DNA of 64,000 bases. Origin: Diplonema papillatum. Taxonomy: Eukaryota > Euglenozoa > Diplonemea > Diplonemida > Diplonemidae. Numbering within the stretch: position 1 is the stretch's first letter; each line of letters opens with the position of its first letter. Made by a program: the position numbers and the translations under genes. Below, one piece after another: positions 53,871 to 64,000 of this stretch. The notes below the pieces were generated by a model. The model did not search any database. It saw only the letters and a list, made by a program, of their open reading frames with translations, and had not been told where the DNA came from. The stretch spans positions 496,001-560,000 of the forward strand of contig JAPJBO010000007.1 of assembly GCA_030068145.1 (NCBI GenBank), given 5' to 3'.

Positions 53871-55165
53871 CTCCGGAAATGTTCCTTGCTCGGTTCCAAC
53901 CCGCGGAAAAGCCATCGTTCGTCTTCGTTCACTTGTCCGCTCTTCCCATTCCCCGTTGTTGTTCTTAGAGACCTCCCCCGTGCAGTCGCCACTAGATGAA
54001 CCAAAAACTGAAGAAAAATCCATCAATCGCAAGCAAGCCAAAAAGAAAAGAAGACGCGCCAACGCCTTGGTGTCACGGAGAGACGGAGGGGGAAACACGC
54101 GGATCTTCCCTGCTAGGATGCAGCCCTGCTTTGGTGTGCACAAGCGCATCGGGCAAGAGCAGGGCTATTTCGCGGTGCATCGACCTGGCTGCTGCTGTTT
54201 AGCACAGTGCACCTAGTGACTAATGCAGGCCATCGCTACAGATATCTTGCCTTCTAACCTCAACCGCTGCAGTTTATCGCAGTCTATCAGCATTTGACAA
54301 TAGTCAATCATGATCGAAAAGATAGTCACCTAGTGACTACCTCTTCGATCGTGATCGACAAACTAATGCAGGCCGCCACATATATTCTGCTTTCCAACGT
54401 CAACAACAATTATAGGCTAGCACAGTCTATCCGCCAAGGGTGGGCCGGCACATATGCACAGCTACCAAGAGTTTTCTTTCGAATTTACAGCCAAATCTTA
54501 TTAGGAAGAAAAAGCTGAGTCCTGCATTTAAACCTGCCGGTGCTTCTTCCGCTGACTGCAGCGCCAGCCCATCACAAACGTGCGTCTTCTGACCTTGTTA
54601 ACTTCCGCTCATCTACGATGTTGATTCCCTTCTTTGAAGAAAAAAAAGAGCTTTCAACCTGTATTCTACGAAAGACCTTTTTTTTCTTATTCTTTTCTGC
54701 CTTCGACCTTTCCCTCTCCCCAGGCTCTTTCTCTCGGCGTCTCTTCTGACAGTCTCGCTCGTTAAGGGGTTCCAGGTCAGAACAAAGTAAACAAAATAGA
54801 CGGCGGCTCGGGGAACCGTGGCGGAAATGGAGAAAAAAACACGAAAAACAGAAGAAAAACGAGAAAAGCGGCCGTCCTGCTCTTTTCTTTCTGTGACGTA
54901 GGACGACGCGCTTGATTTTGGGGCATTTACGCGGTCGAAGCTCCCGGGGAGAACGTTCGCCGAGAAGGGGCTGCATATTGGGTACCTTATGCGAGCCATC
55001 AACGACCTATGTTGCGCCGACTCAGGAGTCGCCTCCTTCCCTGGGTAATGGCGGCAGGGGGTCTGTTCCCTCCGCTGTTTTGGCGCGCCGGCTACGCTGG
55101 GTTGTGCACACCACCCACGCTTTGCGGGTGGACGGAAGAAGGTGGCCGGGGTTTTCGGTGCGCCC
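53871..55165. other. Intergenic, with diverged direct repeat at about 54205-54430
   Basis: GTGACTAATGCAGGCC/ACTAATGCAGGCCGCC and CAGTCTATC words recur about 150 bp apart. A T/C-rich tract is at 54670-54760. No gene was recognised. Confidence 0.5.
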
Positions 55166-55169
55166 TATG

Positions 55170-55365
55170 CATAGTGGTCAAACGATTCGCACTATCGCAT
55201 ATTATCGCATTTGGGGCCAATTATCGCATTTTTCATTCGCATCATCGCACGCTTAAAACCTGGGCAAATACAGTAGTATGGACTATCGCATATTATTGCA
55301 CGCTGATGATATGCGATAATTTTGTGCGATAAAATTTATCGCATGCGAATCGTTTGACCACTATG
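55170..55365 (+). mobile_element. Non-autonomous DNA transposon with 21-bp perfect TIRs and TSD
   Basis: The 21-bp ends (CATAGTGGTCAAACGATTCG + C at the left, its exact complement at 55345-55365) enclose 154 bp rich in TATCGCAT words on both strands. The 6-bp sequence CCTATG lies on both flanks (55164-55169 and 55366-55371), a likely target-site duplication. There is no ORF. Confidence 0.9.
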
Positions 55366-55574
55366 CCTATGGCGCCGGCCAGCTTCTTGACGGAGAAGCT
55401 CAACTCCCACTGAACTAAAGATACGTCGTGCGGATACCCAGGCGCGGCATCGTTCCAGCTGTTGCGGGCGCAAATTGTTTCCAGCTTGCCCAACAGAAAA
55501 CATAAAAACGCGGACAACAGACCGGTACGGGCTACAAGGCCCAAGACCACACTCCACGAAGGAATGTACTTGGT

Positions 55575-55952
55575 GTCGGTCACAAACAGTTCCGGACATG
55601 GCTAGCCATAATCCATAACGAAAGCGTGCACCAAATATACAACCCGTAACCATATAGCCCTTTCTTGCTCTCAGAGAACCCATTCATAAACGGTCACACG
55701 GCGAACCTAAAACCCCGGAATTTCAAGCGAACTTTAACTCTAGAAAAGACCGATCACCGAACACGCAGAAAGCCGAACATCACAAAAAGCAAAACCACCA
55801 CTTCAGAACACGCTGCGCGGACATCCGTTTCCTGCCAAATAAAAGTATCGATCCAACAATTCCACTGAACCTTTTCACTCCCCAGGTCGAAAAGGCAGCC
55901 CACACACGGGACCGTCGAAAAAAAGAAACACTCTCTAAGTACTGGCCGCCCG
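55575..55952 (+). promoter_or_regulatory. 5' region of the Lys-rich gene, with conserved upstream block
   Basis: 55641-55743 is the partner of the block at 15786-15890. GGTCACAAACAGTTCCGGACATGG at 55579 recurs at 57975, just before the coiled-coil exon. A CCTTTTCACTCCCCAG acceptor-like site lies at 55869-55884 and a weaker AG at 55938. Confidence 0.5.
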
Positions 55953-58900
55953 ATGTCTGCGGACGGTGAAGCCCCCGAGGCGGGCACCGGCGGCGATGCC
56001 GAAAAGAAGCCGAGCGCGAAGAAGGCGAAGAAAAAACCGCCCGCCGACAAGGCGGGCGACGGCGGAGCAGACGCCCCGAAGGACCCCCCGGCTAAGAAGG
56101 CGGCCCCCGGCGACGAGCCCGCAGCGAAACAGCCGCCCGGCAAGCGGCCGAAGCCGAAGAAGCCGGCCGACGACAGCAACGCGGAGGGCGCCGCCGACGA
56201 GGGAAAAGACGCCGCCGACGACAAGCCGCAGAAGCCGGCGGGCAAACGGCCGAAGCCGAAACCCCCGACCGCAGACGCAGATGGCGACACCTCCGCACCG
56301 GCCCCCGGCGACGACAGCCCGCCGAAGAAACCCAGCAAGAAGAAGCCGAGCGACAAGAAGGTAGACGAGCAACAAGACGGCGAGGCTCCCGAAGGCTCTG
56401 CGCCGGCGGGCGGGAAAAAGAAGAAAAAACCGTCCGAAAAGAAGCCGGCTGAAGCGGAAGCCGACCCGCAGAAGGCGGAAGATGATGGGGAGGACGGCGA
56501 TGCCGCGCTGGCGGACGGGAAGAAGAAGAAGAAGAAGCCGAGCGCGAAGAAGGAGGAGGCTCCGGGCGACGACGGAGACCCGGCAGCCGGCGACGCGCCG
56601 GCGGACGGGAAAAAGAAGAAAAAACCGTCCGAAAAGAAGCCGGCCGAAGCGGAAGCCGACCCGCAGAAGGCGGAAGATGATGGGGAGGACGGCGATGCCG
56701 CGCCGGCGGACGGGAAGAAGAAGAAGAAGAAGAAGCCGAGCGCGAAGAAGGAGGAGGCTCCGAGCGAAGACGGAGACCCGGCCGCCGGCGACGCGCCGAA
56801 GCGGAGCCCGAAGAAAAAAGCGTCGATCGCGAAAACGGCGAAGGTGGAGGACGGCCCCCCGAAAGCCCTGAGCGCCAAAGGGTCGGACGGCGTCAAAGGC
56901 AAGAACGACGCGAAGGCGAAGGCCGAGCAGCGGAACCGGAAGCGCGCCGGTACTGCCTTTTCACCATGCCCCCTTTCTCTTTTGGAAACCTTTTCTCCTT
57001 TACTTCGATCATAGGTGTCACGGCAAGTTTTGGCAGCCACTGCTTAACATAGTGCATGTTAATCCGTGTGGTTCATGTACTTGCAAAAGAACTCAATGCT
57101 TAACAAAGTTTGACGTGGGCGGGTTTGGATTTACATCTGAATGACACCTCAATACAAAAAAAGTTGTCGACAACTAACAACTAAAAGAATAAAGCAAAAC
57201 TACGCACTCCTTTACTTTGATCATAGGTGTCGCGGCAAGTTTTGGCAGACGCTGCTAATCAATAAAGCAACACTAGCCCGTGAACAGTGCTCGCTTGCAT
57301 TCATGGCCCTTGCACTTTACAAAACTCAATGCTTAATAATGTTATAAAGTAAGCTGAGTCACGGTGACCTACGAGAAAGTGCATGCTAATCCATGTGGTT
57401 CATGCACGGCTTTAGATTTACATCTGAATGACACCTCAACACAAAACAAGTTGTCGACAACGATCAAGTAAGAATATCGTATTTACGGGTGCTCGCTGGA
57501 AGAGAAGAAAACGGAGAAGAAGTAAAACTTGAACACTAGGCGAGTGTGCTTTTTATTTTCCGCAGGTGGGGGTGAATGGGGAGGACGCCTGGAGGCTGTT
57601 GTCACAGTGTTTTCCCCATCAGTTCACCTGCACAAGTCTTCCAGCGAGGAGCCACACTTCGTGTCAATATTCCCAAAAGTACTTTAGTACTGACAAAACA
57701 ATAAAACAAAACTACGCATTTCTTTTGTTTAAGCCCCTGCTTAATGTCAAAGCCTGCGCAGAACACTGCTTCGATTGGCATTTTCCGCTGACGGGCCCAT
57801 CACCCGCTGTACCCCACACTGAAATGCCACCTTTGCGACCTCATCCGAATGCTGTCACGGCTTGACAAATTTCTGCTGCCACCGCGCTTGAATCGTTTGA
57901 ATGCAAACACTGCTCCGTTTTACTCCGTATCTGCGGGGATGAGACGATAACTACTTCTACCAAGCACCTGCTTTGTCGGTCACAAACAGTCCCGGACATG
58001 GCTACGAGAACCCATGCAACAAAACCCAGAATCTCAAGCGAATGTTGGCTCCAAAAACACAGCGACCATCAAGGACATCAACGTTCACGGCACGTTTCAG
58101 GGCAAGGACTTCAACTACGCCGCGCCGCCGCCGATAGACCGGAATATTCCGAGGATGGATTACAAGCAGCTGGTCGAGGCCATCTTGGAGGAGCGAGAGC
58201 GGCGGCTGTTCTGGGAGAAGGAAGCCGCGAAGAAGAAGAGGGAGCTGAGCATCGCGTCGACGCGGCTGGACCGCGTCCGGCAGTACACCAGCGGCATCAG
58301 CGCGAAGCTGAGGGAGCTGGATATCGAAACCGAGCTGCTGGAGGTGGAAAAGAAGGTCGTCAACAACGAGTTCAAGTCGCAGCTCGAAAAGCAGCAAGAC
58401 GACTTCTGCAACAAGATCCTCGAGCTCGAGCGGCACATGGACAACAACGAGTTGGCGTGGCACGTGACGTCTTGCGACCTGCGGGACGGTGACATAGCGG
58501 CGATGAACGAGCACCTCCAGAAAGAAGACGAGGTGCACCTGGAGCTGGACGAGCTGAAGCAGGCGGTCTCCGCGAACATGGAGCATTTGAAGGCCATCAA
58601 GCAAGCGTACGTCCGGCGGAGCAAAGTCATGCAGCTGCAGAAGCAGCGCATCGCCGTCCTCCGCGCGCAATGGCAAGAACAGCGCGCCCTCGGGCTGGGG
58701 GGCGCTTCGATCGCGTCGACTTCTGTCCTGTCGGACGTATCGCCCAGCCCCGGGCGGAGTATGCGTCGTGGCTTCCTCGGGGCGTCTGCGCGTGCCTACC
58801 AACCGGCGTTGAGTCGGCGTTCGAGTCTCGAGTCGTCGACGGACTCCGACGACACCGTCGACCAGCAGAAGCGGGAGCTCCAGATCATCAAAGAACTACG

Positions 58901-59195
58901 GGACCAGATCTTGTCGGAGAAAAAGCGGCTTGCCTCCGAGCCGCCGGTGCCGCCGTCCCTCGCGTCTCCGCTGTCTCCCGGAAGCACAGCGGACCCCGGC
59001 AGCTTCTCTGCCGTGCCTCCGCTGCCTTTTGGCAGCTTCTCCGCCGCGTCTCTGCCGCCTTTTGGCAGCTTCTCTGCCGCGCCTCCGCCGCCTCCTGCCT
59101 ACGTTGATCCCGCGAGGTTGCCGTCTGCGGGTTCACCGACGAAGTCCTTCGCACGGAGACTTTCGGACCCAATGAGCTTTCTGTGGAAGCGATAG
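55953..59195 (+). CDS. Lys-rich and coiled-coil protein (two exons, or two genes)
   Basis: Model: exon 1 55953-56949 and exon 2 58063-59195, phase-compatible GT-AG, 709 residues. Exon 1 is almost wholly Lys/Ala/Pro/Asp/Glu repeats, including an approximately 150-nt unit repeated (GKKKKKPSEKKPAEAEADPQ at about 56410 and 56602); it resembles histone-H1-like or microtubule-binding basic tails. Exon 2 is a long coiled coil (LVEAILEERERRLFWEKE through KQRIAVLRAQWQEQ), then a Ser/Pro-rich tail ending SFARRLSDPMSFLWKR. No catalytic domain was seen. A flagellar or cytoskeletal role is plausible. Caution: exon 2 is preceded by a copy of the same upstream block as exon 1, so it may be a separate gene trans-spliced at 58061-58062, with a start at about 58155. 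The intron holds two LINE tails. Confidence 0.6.
56995..57440 (+). repeat. Tandem unit carrying two LINE 3' tails
   Basis: CATAGGTGTCRCGGCAAGTTTTGGCAG recurs at 57010 and 57221. LINE stem-loops follow at 57051-57081 (AGTGCATG/CATGTACT) and 57379-57407 (GTGCATG/CATGCAC). TTTACATCTGAATGACACCT follows each tail (57131 and 57418). No ORF2 coding part remains. These are solo tails, or a SINE that borrows the LINE tail. Confidence 0.75.
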
Positions 59196-60305
59196 GTAGA
59201 GATAGGGCGCCTTCGCGTGAGCCTCACACGGCGTCCTACTTCTACCAAGCTGTCGCTCGCGTCTCAGCAATCTCCGGCAGCACGTTGGATCCTGGCAACT
59301 TCTCCGCCGCGTCTCTGCCGCCTTTTGGCAGCTTCTCTGCCGCGCCTCCGCCGCCTCCTGCCTACGTTGATCCCGCGAGGTTGCCGTCTGCGGGTTCACC
59401 GACGAAGTCCTTCGCACGGAGACTTTCGGACCCAATGAGCTTTCTGTGGAAGCGATAGGTAGAGATAGGGCGCCTTCGCGTGAGCCTCACACGGCGTCCT
59501 ACTTCTACCAAGCTGTCGCTCGCGTCTCAGCAATCTCCGGCAGCACGTTGGATCCTGGCAACTTCTCCGCGACGCCTGATCTACGGCCATACCGCGACGT
59601 TACCATCTTTTGGGTTCAGCGACGAAATCCTTCAGCTGCGGTGACTTTCGGACCAATGGGCTTTCTACTGACGTCATCGCGTATGCCCTGCACGGCTACT
59701 TTACCCAAGCGCTGTCGCTCGCGTCTCAGCCATCTCCGGCAGCACGTTGGATCCTGGCAACTTCTCCGCCGCATTTCCGACGCCTGCTGTCTGTCTACGT
59801 CCACACCGCGACCTTGCCATTTCTGGTTTCACTGACGAAGTCCTTCACGCGGAAATCTTCGGACCCAATGAGCTTTCTATGGATCGCGATAGAACGCCAT
59901 GGCGCGAGCCCCGCGACGTCCTACTTTCACCAAGCCGCTGTCGCTCGCGTCTCAACTATCCCTGGCACCACGTTGGATGCTGGCAGCTTCTCCGCCGCAT
60001 TTCCGACGCCTGCTGACTCCCACACCGCAAACTTTCCAAATCCGGGTTCGCTGACGAAGTCTTTCGCGCGGAAATCTTCGGACCCAGTGGGCTTTCCATG
60101 AAAGCGGAAAGACGACACCGTGCGAGCCCCACACGGCATTTGTGTTCCACCAAGCCGCCATCTCTCGCGCTTCCGCGTTTTTCTCCCGGCGGCACGTTGG
60201 ATCCTGGCAGCTTCTCCGCAGCATCTCACGTGCCGAGCTTACATCTGCTGGCTCACCGAAGAAATCCTTCATCCGAAAGCTTTCGGACCCGATGACTTTC
60301 TATGA
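59196..60305 (+). pseudogene. About five extra decaying copies of the coiled-coil gene's 3' end
   Basis: A 261-bp unit covering the Pro/Ser-rich C terminus, stop codon and 3' flank is repeated. Copy 2 (59196-59456) is nearly the same as the true 3' end, down to SFARRLSDPMSFLWKR and the stop. Later copies diverge progressively: KSFTRKSSDPMSFLW near 59840, KSFARKSSDPVGFP near 60060 and KSFIRKLSDPMTFY near 60270. Each ends in a stop. Confidence 0.9.
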
Positions 60306-60529
60306 TAGCAACCCTACCAGTTCCGTAATCCGTGCACGGTTGAGAAAGGAAGAGTCATTACTATCTCCGGAGATCAGGTTTTGTCCGAGACGCAGAGCTT
60401 TGCCTCATGGTGGTGGGCCCAGGAGGCGTTGCGGTCTTGGACGTCGGCGTGAAGGCTTGGTTGGTGCACCTTCGCATGCAAACCGACATGTCTTGAACCT
60501 GCGTCGTTCTGATTCCGCACCCACGGCTT

Positions 60530-60630
60530 TCCGACAGTACTGTCAACCTTCGGACGACGTTATCAAGTATCCCTAGCCTTGGCAATGCAAGCCTCCCCTT
60601 GTGGTACCTGCATTTCAAGTTCACACTGCT
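60530..60630 (+). mobile_element. LINE 3' remnant
   Basis: It keeps the ORF2 end (SDDVIKYP, compare SDDVFK at 7347) and the tail stem-loop (AATGCAAG 60584-60591 with CCTGCATT 60607-60614), and ends CACACTGCT. It matches the 7340-7410 copy more closely than the full-length one. The upstream frame (60142-60576) may include more of the basic ORF2 tail, but this is unclear. Confidence 0.75.
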
Positions 60631-61183
60631 GTCAACCAGCGGGTGCTCATGGAGTCGTGATCCTGGACCCAAACCTAGCACATGATGAGCGAAGTTTCGA
60701 GACCAGATTTCAGATTTCTTCTGAGGAAGCGTCTCGCCTCAGCTGCCGTCTCGTCTGCGAGATACGCCGGCTGCTTGCTTGCCCCCTCCGGCAACAACGC
60801 CACCACAAGCGGCCCACCACAGCCGTAGACTATTTAGTACGAGCAGTAATCCTGTATCCGAAGTCCCTGGATCTGCATATAAATACGAAAGGGCGTTCAC
60901 CTCTGTTTTGTTACTTTTCTGTCCGTTCCCGACTGGCTCACGAGCGGGTGGTTTCGAGGCGCTTGGTCGCTGTGTACCTTTGTTTCTTATATTGTACAGG
61001 TCCGCCGACGCATCTTGGCTCGCAGGCACGTTTGCAACCAAACGAGGAAGTCGGTGACTATGGGGTTTGTCCAGTCCACTTCATTGATCCAAACGAATGC
61101 TCTCTTTTCAGTCATCCGTTTTCTGCAGTTGCCAATGCGCACGCGAACAACCGAAGGAGTTTGTGCTCGTTGCCGAGTCGACT
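60631..61183. other. Intergenic, no gene recognised
   Basis: No repeat or domain was identified. Confidence 0.4.
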
Positions 61184-61960
61184 ATGATGCTGTGAACAAG
61201 AAAAAAGAGCTTTGCCACCTGATCCCGCGGTTTTAAATCTTCGGACGTGTGTATTAGCAATGGAGTTTCCGTTGTTATACAACTCGTAGATTGCCACCGA
61301 TTTAATTGCAACTTACAAGTTGCGGAAGGGATTGGCAAGCCTCGCCACATCCACAGCCTCCCACCTTCCAAACCAAATGTACTGCGGACACATGAAAGGA
61401 ACGCCCGGGTGAAGAGGGGAAAGCTTCGCTGGCGTGCGGCTCGGGAACGTGGTGACGAGTAGACTACCGATGATACTGTGAACAAACCGAGCTTTGCAAC
61501 TTCCAGCCTCGCCGCACCCACGGTCAACCGGAGACCTTACAACACCCACCTTCCAAACCAAATACGATGCCAACAAACCAAATACGATGCCAACAAACCA
61601 AATACGATGCCAACAAACCAAATACGATGCCAACAAACCAAATACGATGCCAACAAACCAAATACGATGCCAACACATAAAAGGGCATTGTTATCCAACT
61701 GGACCCAAAAGGCACCTTCCCCGCGTAGATTGCCACCGATTTGAAGAGCCGTCTGCAGATCCACGCAAGGTGCAGGGGGGAAGCTTCGCTGGGCATGCGG
61801 CTCGGGAACGTGGTGACGAGTAGACAACCGATGATACTGTGAACAAACCGAGCTTTTGCAATTTCTAGCCTCGCCGCACCCACGGTCAACTGGAGACCTT
61901 ACACAACCATCTTCCAAGCCAAATATGATGCCTACACATAAAAGGGCAATGGAGTTATCC
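61184..61960 (+). repeat. Tandem repeat, about 2.5 copies, containing a 20-bp satellite
   Basis: TAGATTGCCACCGATTT, GGGGAAAGCTTCGCTGG-type and GTGCGGCTCGGGAACGTGGT words recur at about 61290-61460 and 61727-61830, and AACAAACCGAGCTTTGCAA-type words at 61480 and 61840. Inside lies a 20-bp unit (AAACCAAATACGATGCCAAC) repeated six times at 61555-61674. Confidence 0.85.
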
Positions 61961-62020
61961 AACTGGGCCCAAAATCTATTGAGCCGCTCCACCCCATCCT
62001 GATGGCCTGTAATAGTCCGT

Positions 62021-62200
62021 GATAGACTGTGATAGACTGTGATAGACTGTGATAGACTGTGATAGACTGTGATAGACTGTGATAGACTGTGATAGACTGT
62101 GATAGACTGTGATAGACTGTGATAGACTGTGATAGACTGTGATAGACTGTGATAGACTGTGATAGACTGTGATAGACTGTGATAGACTGTGATAGACTGT
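62021..62200. repeat. 10-bp satellite, 18 units
   Basis: GATAGACTGT is repeated without error 18 times, with two degenerate units before it. Because 10 is not a multiple of 3, all frames read through it as a 10-residue repeat; the minus-strand frame is an artefact. Confidence 0.95.
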
Positions 62201-63233
62201 GATAGACCACTGGGTGATATTTGATGACATAATGTACTATACTAGTGGGTATTGTAGTTTGTTTTGTGCGCAGCCATAAGACTGGTGCAGGAAGAGGTCT
62301 CTCCCGAAGCGACGCGAGAGTTTGTGTTGGGCAGGGCTTCACGTTGACTGCAAGTTCCGGCCAGCGACAACGAGTCCGAACCCAGAGCCAAAGCATGTCC
62401 GGCACACCATAAGTTTTTTGGCAGTAGATGACTCACGGTACTCTTCGGTGTTCTTCCCCTTCATTTGCGAGTATCCTGTCTGTTGTTCACCGGTTGTTTC
62501 TTGTGAAGAGGCTGGTGCGAAATGGGGCAAGGCAACCCGTGGGAGAGACCTACGGCGACCCGAGATCAAGAAGAGCTCAGCCAAGCTCAGACGACCCAGG
62601 CCATGAACGAGTGCAATGATGCCAGAGGAAGCTAGCTGCCCAATTCCGGAAGATCGCGGCCCTGATAATTGTATATACCGCAGACGTTTGCTGTCCTGTG
62701 CTTGACCCACATATTCTCGGAGAATGCAGGGAATCTCGGCTGCATGATGTCTCTTCGGACGCGCCGACCGAGTGACATGTTTTCGTCAGTGGTTTTAGGC
62801 CAATTTTCATATGACCAGCCATACAAACGCATCATGCGTCATCGTGACCAGGTTAAGAGGAGAAGCCAGAGAACAGAAGTCAACGCAGCGGACAGGGTGC
62901 AGAGACGGCTGGAAGTAGCACGTGAAGATCTCTGTTCGCAAGCCGGAAAGAACTGCGTACATCACGTGGCAGATGCGAGAGCATACTTTGCAGCAATGTG
63001 CCGTGCGTGGCAACGCAGAACTGGGAGAAGTCGCTGATACGACAACTCCTGAACGAAAGAAAAGATCCGGGCCGGTAGATATCCTACCCGACAGTGAATC
63101 GGAACTCCCCTATCGTGTGGTCGTGGAAACAAACTCTGAGCATGGAATCAGGAGAGGAAGAATGGAGTATCGATTTGGTATCGGAAAAAGTTACGGTGGC
63201 AGGCAAACCGAGAGAGACGGATCAAGAACTTCA
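62201..63233. other. No confident gene
   Basis: A plus-strand frame at 62740-63030 (RRSQRTEVNAADRVQRRLEV) has a helical, charged look but no start, family or conserved partner was identified. Confidence 0.35.
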
Positions 63234-64000
63234 TCACACCAAAGTGTACCTCATTTTCTTCGCGGGCGGAAGTGCCGTCGAGGGCTCAGGGGTCGCAGGA
63301 ACAGGGGCGGGGACAGTACTTGCGGAATCAGAGGCCGCATCGGCTCCCACAGCATCGGGAGTTGCAAACTGAACTGTGGAAGCAATAGCCCGCATCGGCT
63401 CCCACAGATCAGCGATCGTTCTCTGTCTCTGCGTACTCACTTCCTCGGAGCGCTTTTCCTGCATGTTTTTTGAGCCTTGCGCAGGTGCCTGACTCGTTAC
63501 TCCCGCATGCCGTTGAGCACGTCTTCCTTTGCGTGTTGTTGGGCATCCGTGCACTCGACGACGTGCTTTTCGTACGGCGCCAGACGAAAACGCTGGCGGT
63601 CCGTCGGCAGCAGCGTAAAAACTGTACTGGAGCACCCAGCACACTTTACCACCGCTTTCTCGGCGACCCGCGACGTCGTAAACGCCTCTTCGCAGCCAAT
63701 CGTGGCCAGCCTCGCCTTCAGGGTGGCCACCATGTCACCGGTCTTGACCTTCGGTGGCTCCGGTGCATCCACCGTGCAAACAATCAGTTTGCACCCCAGC
63801 CCACGCATGGCCTCAATGTCTTGAGGCGTGGTGATGCTTCGTAGGCGAATCGTCGTTGTCGTCGACTTCCACCCCCTTCGCCAACTTGTACTGGAGCTTT
63901 ACAAGCTTCGACAGCGGCAACTTTCGCGGAGTACCCAGGCGCTCGCGCTTCTCCGCTTCTGCCTTCTCTAGCGCCGCTGCCTTAATGGCACCCAGCCCGT
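63234..64000 (-). pseudogene. CCHC zinc-binding ORF, frame-broken and running off the window
   Basis: Read on the minus strand from the window edge: a helical, Lys-rich segment (RERLGTPRKLPLSKLVKLQY) in one frame, then after a frame change near 63850 the segment IEAMRGLGCKLIVCTVDAPE, then KCAGCSS..HVVEC, a Cys-Cys-His-Cys zinc-type motif. This frame stops at 63497. A third frame (to 63234) carries QRTIADLWEP and an Ala/Pro/Ser-rich end, PPAKKMRYTLV. The breaks could be frameshifts in a dead transposon-derived gene or unrecognised short introns (for example a GT at the REstop junction). The family is not identified; BED-like or transposon-associated zinc fingers are possible. Confidence 0.4.

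Noticed and set aside
55754-57040. 428-codon minus-strand Phe/Ser/Gly-rich frame
   Set aside because: Complement of the Lys-codon repeats in the plus-strand Lys-rich exon.
61555-62200. CRISPR-like array
   Set aside because: The units are direct repeats with no unique spacers, in a eukaryotic genome.
61932-62405. Minus-strand protein with a repeated SITVYHSLSQ unit
   Set aside because: An exact 10-bp DNA satellite is open in all frames, so the repeat peptide is an artefact.

Overview
This window is nuclear DNA from a diplonemid (Euglenozoa), probably Paradiplonema/Diplonema papillatum or a close relative. The best evidence is a 37-nt stretch at 7420-7456 that matches, from memory, the diplonemid spliced-leader (SL) exon. 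Its 3' half, CAGTTTCTGTACTTTATTG, is the same as in the Leishmania SL. Other features agree: genes are few, GC-rich and some have conventional GT-AG introns; pyrimidine-rich tracts with AG sit just before several start codons (candidate trans-splice acceptors); and most of the rest is repeats.

Layout. 1-6814 is gene-poor and repeat-rich. 6815-7419 is the 3' remnant of a LINE. A full-length LINE (7420-about 15531) follows head to tail and begins exactly with the SL exon. Its ORF1 ends in a single UGA. The same frame stays open for another 2,046 codons encoding an AlkB-like 2OG-Fe(II) dioxygenase, a 2A ribosome-skipping site (DVEQNPGP), an apurinic endonuclease, a reverse transcriptase (YADD), a CCHC motif, a Cys/His-rich block and a basic tail. 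16054-19224 encodes a PH-like/TH1-like domain protein with a long disordered, coiled-coil tail. 25649-30620 is a multi-exon gene for an expansin-like protein fused to EGF-like modules, a transmembrane helix and a short cytosolic tail. 34901-36748 and 44474-45700 encode two SCP/CAP-domain surface proteins with the same EGF-TM-tail ending. 48563-50672 is a three-exon gene of unknown function. 55953-59195 is a Lys-rich plus coiled-coil protein, either one two-exon gene or two genes. 63497-64000 (minus strand) holds the broken end of a CCHC zinc-binding ORF that runs off the window.

Three themes link the regions. First, the expansin and both SCP proteins share one membrane-anchoring cassette (six-Cys EGF-like module, acidic spacer, TM helix, tail motif Vx[FL][KR]xF[FN][DE]), which suggests a common surface-display or sorting route. 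Second, gene ends are repeatedly duplicated in tandem: 5' ends or flanks of the expansin and both SCP genes are present about three times, and 3' ends of the expansin, SCP2 and coiled-coil genes 2, 4 and about 6 times. The extra copies are truncated and decaying. Third, intergenic and intronic DNA is a mosaic of short dispersed repeats (called R1-R5 here), several MITE-like elements with terminal inverted repeats, LINE 3' tails carrying a conserved stem-loop, and long microsatellites.

All family assignments come from reading motifs by eye. No database search or transcript evidence was available, so splice sites and starts are inferred.
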